The translations under genes and the position numbers were made by a program. This document shows positions 7,400 through 10,749 of a stretch of 10,749 nucleotides of DNA, piece by piece; within the stretch, counting starts at the first letter, position 1; each line of letters begins with the position of its first letter. The notes below the pieces were generated by a model that worked only from the letters and a program-made list of their open reading frames with translations, did no database searches and was not told where the DNA came from. The stretch comes from Thermoprotei archaeon (GTDB lineage: Archaea; Thermoproteota; Thermoprotei; Thermofilales; B20-G17). The DNA lies in assembly GCA_003649515.1 (NCBI GenBank), contig QMSC01000031.1, positions 1 to 10,749 of the forward strand, given 5' to 3'.

Positions 7400-8332
7400 C
7401 TATCTCCATTTCAATAAGATTCCATCAAATAATCCTTTAAGTGCAGCTTTTATAACGCAGTTCTTCTCCTGTGGGTTATCGACTAAAACCATGATTAGAT
7501 AGTATATTGATATAAAAAGCGAGAAAAATGTAGAAAATACATGCTGGAGTATATTTTTACTCCATATTCTATGAAAGAAGAACCTATTGCGTATAGTGTA
7601 ATAAGCCCGCATAGGATTTCTTAAACGCATTTTAAACTTCTCCTTAGTGAAGGGTACATCGTGCCAGACTTTTGCTGAGGGGACTAACATAACTCTATAC
7701 CCTGCTTGTTTTACTCGATTACAGAAATCACCCTCATCATAATGTATAGGAAACAACTTAGAGTTTAACATACCTACCTTCTCTATTACTTTACGAGGAA
7801 CTATAAAGGCATTAGGAAAGGCGTCAGACTCTATTATTTTATCAAAAGTACCATCATCTATAGTATCGCGACCTATAAATTTTGTTATTGTATTGTAGTA
7901 ATTTATTTTAACGCCAGCACACCAAATTCTTTGAGAGTCTTTAAGATAATACATCTTTGGTCCAGCAACACCTACACTTGGATGAGACTCCATAAATGTA
8001 ACTAAGTTCCAAATAGTGTCAGAATCTACAATGTTATCATCATCTATTATAAATATATAGTCTCCGCAGGAGTTTCTAATTCCGATATTTCTCGATTCAG
8101 CAAGTAATTTCTCTTTATTATTTCTTATAATCTTTATTTGAGGAAAGATCCTTCGTACTAGAGAGAAGGTACCATCACTAGAATTATCATCAATAACTAT
8201 TATTTCCATTTTATCACTTGGATATTTAGAGTAAAGTATTGACCTTATAAGTCGCACGAGATGCTTTTTTCTATTATGTGTCACAATGACTATGGAGACT
8301 AATGGAAGTTCACTAAACAATGGCCTCTCCAT
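7400..8332 (-). CDS. GT2-family glycosyltransferase (rhamnosyltransferase-like)
   Basis: A 310-residue GT-A inverting glycosyltransferase predicted to add one sugar to a lipid-linked glycan at the inner membrane face. From ATG 8332: PLVSIVIVTHNRKKHL (10-25) opens the nucleotide-binding half, IDDNSSDGT (47-55) is the classic GT2 segment, IIDDDN (95-100) is the metal-binding DXD, HYDEGDFCNRVKQAGY (197-212) carries the catalytic-base region (D199/E200 and D202), and VWHDV (222-226) is the following His-containing motif. A single hydrophobic segment at about 266-284 could anchor the C-terminus. Sequence style resembles WbbL-type rhamnosyltransferases, but the sugar is unproven. The frame stays open up to 8491, but that part lies inside the phosphodiesterase gene and lacks GT2 features. 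ATG 8332 is the last ATG before the conserved core, giving a 20-base overlap; TTG 8320 behind GGAGAGG is an alternative. It ends in tandem stops TAG TGA. Confidence 0.92.
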   Translation of the reverse strand: MERPLFSELPLVSIVIVTHNRKKHLVRLIRSILYSKYPSDKMEIIVIDDNSSDGTFSLVRRIFPQIKIIRNNKEKLLAESRNIGIRNSCGDYIFIIDDDNIVDSDTIWNLVTFMESHPSVGVAGPKMYYLKDSQRIWCAGVKINYYNTITKFIGRDTIDDGTFDKIIESDAFPNAFIVPRKVIEKVGMLNSKLFPIHYDEGDFCNRVKQAGYRVMLVPSAKVWHDVPFTKEKFKMRLRNPMRAYYTIRNRFFFHRIWSKNILQHVFSTFFSLFISIYYLIMVLVDNPQEKNCVIKAALKGLFDGILLKWR

Positions 8333-9818
8333 CCATCTCTTTAGGAATTGGTAACCCGTATAGACTAAGTATTGTAGGAGCAATATCATATACACTAGCA
8401 TTTCTTCTCTTGGAAGTGAAGTAAGTATCGCGTCCATGTATTGCAAATATTCCATATAATCTATGTGTACCTGACCAAAATGGATGAACATCTATCAATT
8501 TATTGCTCCCTAGCTCGAAGAACCTAGATACAATATATTTTTGAAGAGAGTTTATACAAACAATATCTGGTGCTTCTTGTAAATACTTCCCTCTATATAA
8601 GGTCTCCTTTCTATAAATTAAATCAAAGATTTGTTTGTCATTATGAGTTAATCTTTTTAATCTATCTATGAGATCTGAGATAAGGGAAGTGTATTGTTGA
8701 CCCTGTATGGCATATTTATTTATATATATCTGACCCATATTTCCACTAGCATATGCTAATGTATTACACCAGTCTATGTCATCTAATGAAAGAGTTATTT
8801 TATTTATTAACATTTTTATAAGTGATCTCTCTCTATAAGCCTCTGTTTGTATTTTCTTACCTAAATTAATTAATGAAACAATAGAGAAAAGTCTGTTGGG
8901 TGTAAAACCTAAGTTAAAGAGTACTTTCTTAACTTTCGTCCAAAAGTTGGTCTTTAATTTAATGAACCCTTCATCTATTAACCATTTATTTAGCGAGACT
9001 GCGTAGTACACTGGCCCTAGTCCATGGTCAGAAACAAGGATAATTACATCGTCTTCATTCATAGTACTAAGGATTTTTCCAAGAGCAATATCTAGCCTTA
9101 TGCACATTTCAGTTATTGCTTGTTTAAGCTTTCTTGAGGCACCTTTATACCTTGGATGATTCTCATCTATATATTTCCATAGAACATGTCCAAGAGCATC
9201 TAATCCAACGAAGGTAGTCCAGATGAATTCATAGTTTCGTTCCATGATATATAATGTTACTTTTTCAACATAGTCTGCTATAACGAACTGATCATCAACA
9301 AATGCTTCTTCATCATCAAAAGGACTATATTTAGGCTGAAAATGCAAGTCCTTACCAAACTCTTTCTTTAACTCATAAATTAATTTTCTAGGGTAAGTGT
9401 GCTTGCCCAACTTCTCTGGACAGGGAAAGCCGCTTATCATAATCCCATAAACTTTCCAGGGAGGATATGTCATAGGTACATTTATTATGGCCACTCGCTT
9501 ACCTCTCATACTCAGCAAATCCCATATGGCTAAAGAATCAATATCTCTACTTGTTACAGGTTTTATACGATAACCGTTTTTTGTAACTATTACCTTTGCA
9601 AAGTCAAAAATTCCATGCTTCCCCGGATTTTTACCAGTAAATAGGCTAACCCAGGCAGAGGCTGAAATAGGAGGTATAGTGCTCTGCAATTTACCCCATA
9701 TACCCCTATTTATTAATCGCTTGATATTTGGTAGCTTTCCCTCTCTTACTAGCGGTAATAAAATATCCCAATCTCCTCCGTCTAGTCCTATTACTATCAC
9801 TCTTCCTGTCTTTTTCAT
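8313..9818 (-). CDS. Alkaline-phosphatase-superfamily phosphodiesterase/phosphohydrolase (COG3379-like)
   Basis: A complete 501-residue member of the type I phosphodiesterase/nucleotide pyrophosphatase group. It is predicted to cleave or transfer a phosphoester with two metal ions; the substrate is unknown. The order of sites is as expected: VIVIGLDGGDWD (7-18; metal ligand D13), PPISASAW (49-56) with S52 at the position of the NPP threonine nucleophile, TGKNPGKHGIFDF (61-73), VGLDALGH (204-211; D207 and H211), LVSDHGLGP (261-269; D264 and H265), and SGTHRLYG (449-456; H452). The C-terminus has the usual YDIAPTILSLYGLP (477-490). There is no signal peptide or membrane helix, so it is probably cytoplasmic. 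ATG 9818 follows GAGGAT by six bases. It lies between a decayed copy of itself upstream and the GT2 gene, whose start overlaps its last 20 bases. Context suggests modification of a lipid-linked or nucleotide-linked glycan intermediate. Confidence 0.92.
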   Translation of the reverse strand: MKKTGRVIVIGLDGGDWDILLPLVREGKLPNIKRLINRGIWGKLQSTIPPISASAWVSLFTGKNPGKHGIFDFAKVIVTKNGYRIKPVTSRDIDSLAIWDLLSMRGKRVAIINVPMTYPPWKVYGIMISGFPCPEKLGKHTYPRKLIYELKKEFGKDLHFQPKYSPFDDEEAFVDDQFVIADYVEKVTLYIMERNYEFIWTTFVGLDALGHVLWKYIDENHPRYKGASRKLKQAITEMCIRLDIALGKILSTMNEDDVIILVSDHGLGPVYYAVSLNKWLIDEGFIKLKTNFWTKVKKVLFNLGFTPNRLFSIVSLINLGKKIQTEAYRERSLIKMLINKITLSLDDIDWCNTLAYASGNMGQIYINKYAIQGQQYTSLISDLIDRLKRLTHNDKQIFDLIYRKETLYRGKYLQEAPDIVCINSLQKYIVSRFFELGSNKLIDVHPFWSGTHRLYGIFAIHGRDTYFTSKRRNASVYDIAPTILSLYGLPIPKEMDGEAIV

Positions 9819-9824
9819 GTAGTT

Positions 9825-9883
9825 ATCCTCGCCTAGTAGAGAATTTTAAAGTAAGTTGTGCTTATCAATATATTAATCATTAC
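9825..9883 (-). promoter_or_regulatory. Ribosome site and possible promoter for the phosphodiesterase-GT2 pair
   Basis: GAGGAT (9830-9825) lies six bases before ATG 9818 and is a fair Shine-Dalgarno site. Two AT-rich boxes lie further up: TTTAAAAT (9850-9843) and TTAATATAT (about 9876-9868). The second would place the transcript start about 25 bases before the ATG, leaving room for the SD. Transcription could equally continue from the right-edge GT4 gene through the pseudogene. The promoter part is a low-confidence inference. Confidence 0.35.
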
Positions 9884-9900
9884 TTCAGGCCTTTAGGTTA

Positions 9901-10147
9901 TTTCTTCAAGTCGTCAATTTCACGAATTGTAACTTTTTGGTTCTATAGAACTGTATTTTTCCGGGGATTTTTCCTGTAGTTATTAGTGTCCGGGCAGAAA
10001 GCTGGGGCTGGAGAATCCAGACTTTCAAGTATTCCCCAGGCCTCTTCTTCCATTAATCATTTAAATGTAGGTAACTCCCCTTCTTTGACCTAAGAGACTA
10101 TAGGATCCCAAGTTCCTTCATCAATTCCTATAACGATTACCTTGTTT
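9901..10147 (-). pseudogene. Decayed N-terminal remnant of a COG3379-like AP-superfamily phosphodiesterase
   Basis: This stretch between the right-edge GT4 gene and the intact phosphodiesterase gene reads, in one minus-strand frame, as a degraded copy of that gene's first 96 codons. Matching pieces are VIVIGIDEG (intact: VIVIGLDGG), VKEGELPTFK (VREGKLPNIK), WGILES (WGKLQS), RKNPRKN (GKNPGKH) and VTIREIDDL (VTSRDIDSL). By hand I count about 26 identities in 65 ungapped positions. Three nonsense codons interrupt it: TAG 10092-10090 (at L23 of the intact protein), TGA 10059-10057 (at R34) and TAG 9945-9943 (at D72). A 12-codon deletion precedes VTIREIDDL. The metal-binding Asp of GIDEG is kept but the nucleophile position reads Pro. 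After 9900 the frame is closed and no further homology is visible, so about 400 codons are gone. It was probably a tandem duplicate or older allele of the neighbour. An original start could have been GTG 10161, inside the end of the GT4 gene, but this is uncertain. Confidence 0.8.
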
Positions 10148-10749
10148 TTAATCCAAGACACTTTCAATAACTCTTTCAAAATATTTGTAGCTAATGTCCC
10201 AATTAAAGTGCGTAACCCAATTTAACGAGTTGTATACCATTTTTTGTAATAATTCTCGGTCTTTCAATAATGTTGTCAAGGCTTTTGATAATGCTTTTAT
10301 ATCGCCATATGGAACTAATATCCCTGTTTTCATATTCTTTATGGAATCTCTTAGCCCTGGAACATCATAACTTACTGCTGGTGTTCCGTGGGCATTTGCT
10401 TCCAATACTGTTAATCCAAAACCTTCTTTCCTAGATGTACATATTAATACCCATGCTTGTTGCATGAGCTTTGCCTTCATTTTCTCCTTGACTTCACCTA
10501 GAACTTCCACGTTTTCAAGTTGCAAATTATCAACTATTTTTCGTAATATTTTTGTACCTTTTCCCGCTATAATCATTTTCATGTTTGGTATCCGCTTCGA
10601 TGCCAGTACAAAAGCAATAAGTGCATGATATGGTTGCTTATATCTCTTATATCTCGAAAACCATAGTACTACTGGGCAAGGACTTTTACTCTTTGATGCA
10701 TGTGTATGTGAATTATGGAGATTATGGTCTACTCCGTTTAGTATTATAC
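10148..10749 (-). CDS. GT4-family glycosyltransferase, N-terminus cut by right window edge
   Basis: C-terminal donor-binding half of a GT-B glycosyltransferase; the frame stays open to the window edge, giving 199 visible residues. The first Met (10582) is internal: the codons before it read ILNGVDHNLHN (the usual NGVD linker of GT4 enzymes), then VVLWFSRYKRYKQPYHALIA, the position of the donor-phosphate Arg/Lys pair, and ASKRIPNMKMIIAGKG, which spans that Met. Beyond it, VEVLGEVKEKMKAKLMQQA precedes a complete EX7E motif in KEGFGLTVLEANAHGTPAVS, followed by the loop DVPGLRDSI and the C-terminal helix ending FNWDISYKYFERVIESVLD. It is probably a cytoplasmic enzyme adding a sugar to a lipid-linked glycan. 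Its stop (TAA 10150-10148) directly abuts the decayed phosphodiesterase remnant, so it was probably once co-transcribed or even translationally coupled with that gene. Confidence 0.92.
   Translation of the reverse strand, partial: IILNGVDHNLHNSHTHASKSKSPCPVVLWFSRYKRYKQPYHALIAFVLASKRIPNMKMIIAGKGTKILRKIVDNLQLENVEVLGEVKEKMKAKLMQQAWVLICTSRKEGFGLTVLEANAHGTPAVSYDVPGLRDSIKNMKTGILVPYGDIKALSKALTTLLKDRELLQKMVYNSLNWVTHFNWDISYKYFERVIESVLD

Noticed and set aside
8333..8491. Upstream extension of the GT2 frame
   Set aside because: This is an open shadow of the phosphodiesterase C-terminus; the GT2 core begins right after ATG 8332.
9728..9979. 83-codon ORF on the plus strand
   Set aside because: It runs antisense across the start of the phosphodiesterase gene and part of the pseudogene, and shows only low-complexity hydrophobic sequence from AT-rich DNA.
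9901..10147. Recoding (pyrrolysine at TAG or selenocysteine at TGA) as an explanation for the stops in the AP-like remnant
   Set aside because: Both TAG and TGA occur, none at a catalytic position, a codon deletion is present, the nucleophile is lost, and most of the enzyme is missing. Decay explains all of this.
1..10749. CRISPR arrays, tRNA or rRNA genes, insertion sequences
   Set aside because: I saw no regularly spaced direct repeats, no tRNA-like GGTTCAA-type T arm with a paired acceptor stem, and no transposase motifs or terminal inverted repeats.

Overview
The window looks like part of a surface-glycan (N-glycan, S-layer glycan or glycolipid) biosynthesis cluster from a thermophilic crenarchaeon-like archaeon. 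The evidence is purine-rich Shine-Dalgarno sites matching the archaeal 16S 3' end (GGTGATC, GAGGTGA, AGGTGA), TTG starts, TATA-like boxes close to start codons, AT-rich DNA with many ATA and AGA/AGG codons, and protein families typical of Crenarchaeota/Thermoproteota. I cannot fix the genus by reading alone. Every supported gene is on the minus strand, so the order of transcription runs from high to low coordinates.

Right block (10749 to 7400): a GT4 glycosyltransferase cut by the window edge; a decayed remnant of an alkaline-phosphatase-superfamily gene with three in-frame stops; an intact 501-residue paralogue of that remnant (COG3379-like phosphodiesterase/phosphohydrolase); and a GT2 glycosyltransferase whose start lies inside the end of the phosphodiesterase gene. 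A 242-base spacer (7158-7399) follows, with AT-rich, promoter-like sequence and one doubtful 33-codon ORF.

Left block (7157 to 1): a second, unrelated-looking alkaline-phosphatase-superfamily (sulfatase-like) protein; a GT4 glycosyltransferase joined to it by a TAATG overlap; a class I SAM methyltransferase; a very large multi-pass membrane protein of GT-C/YfhO-like architecture with a big extracytoplasmic part; and a GT4 glycosyltransferase that starts with TTG and runs off the left edge. Gaps of -1, 6, 38 and 21 bases suggest a single transcription unit.

Inferred teamwork: the soluble GT4 and GT2 enzymes would extend a lipid-linked glycan on the cytoplasmic face, the methyltransferase may cap or modify a sugar, the two AP-superfamily enzymes may add, remove or move a phosphate- or sulfate-containing group, and the giant membrane protein probably acts from a polyprenyl-phosphate-linked donor on the outer face. 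No substrate can be read from sequence. I saw no RNA genes, CRISPR arrays or insertion sequences. The main items not obvious from ORF calling are the pseudogene at 9901-10147, three start-site corrections, and the open frame of the right-edge GT4 extending beyond its first internal Met.
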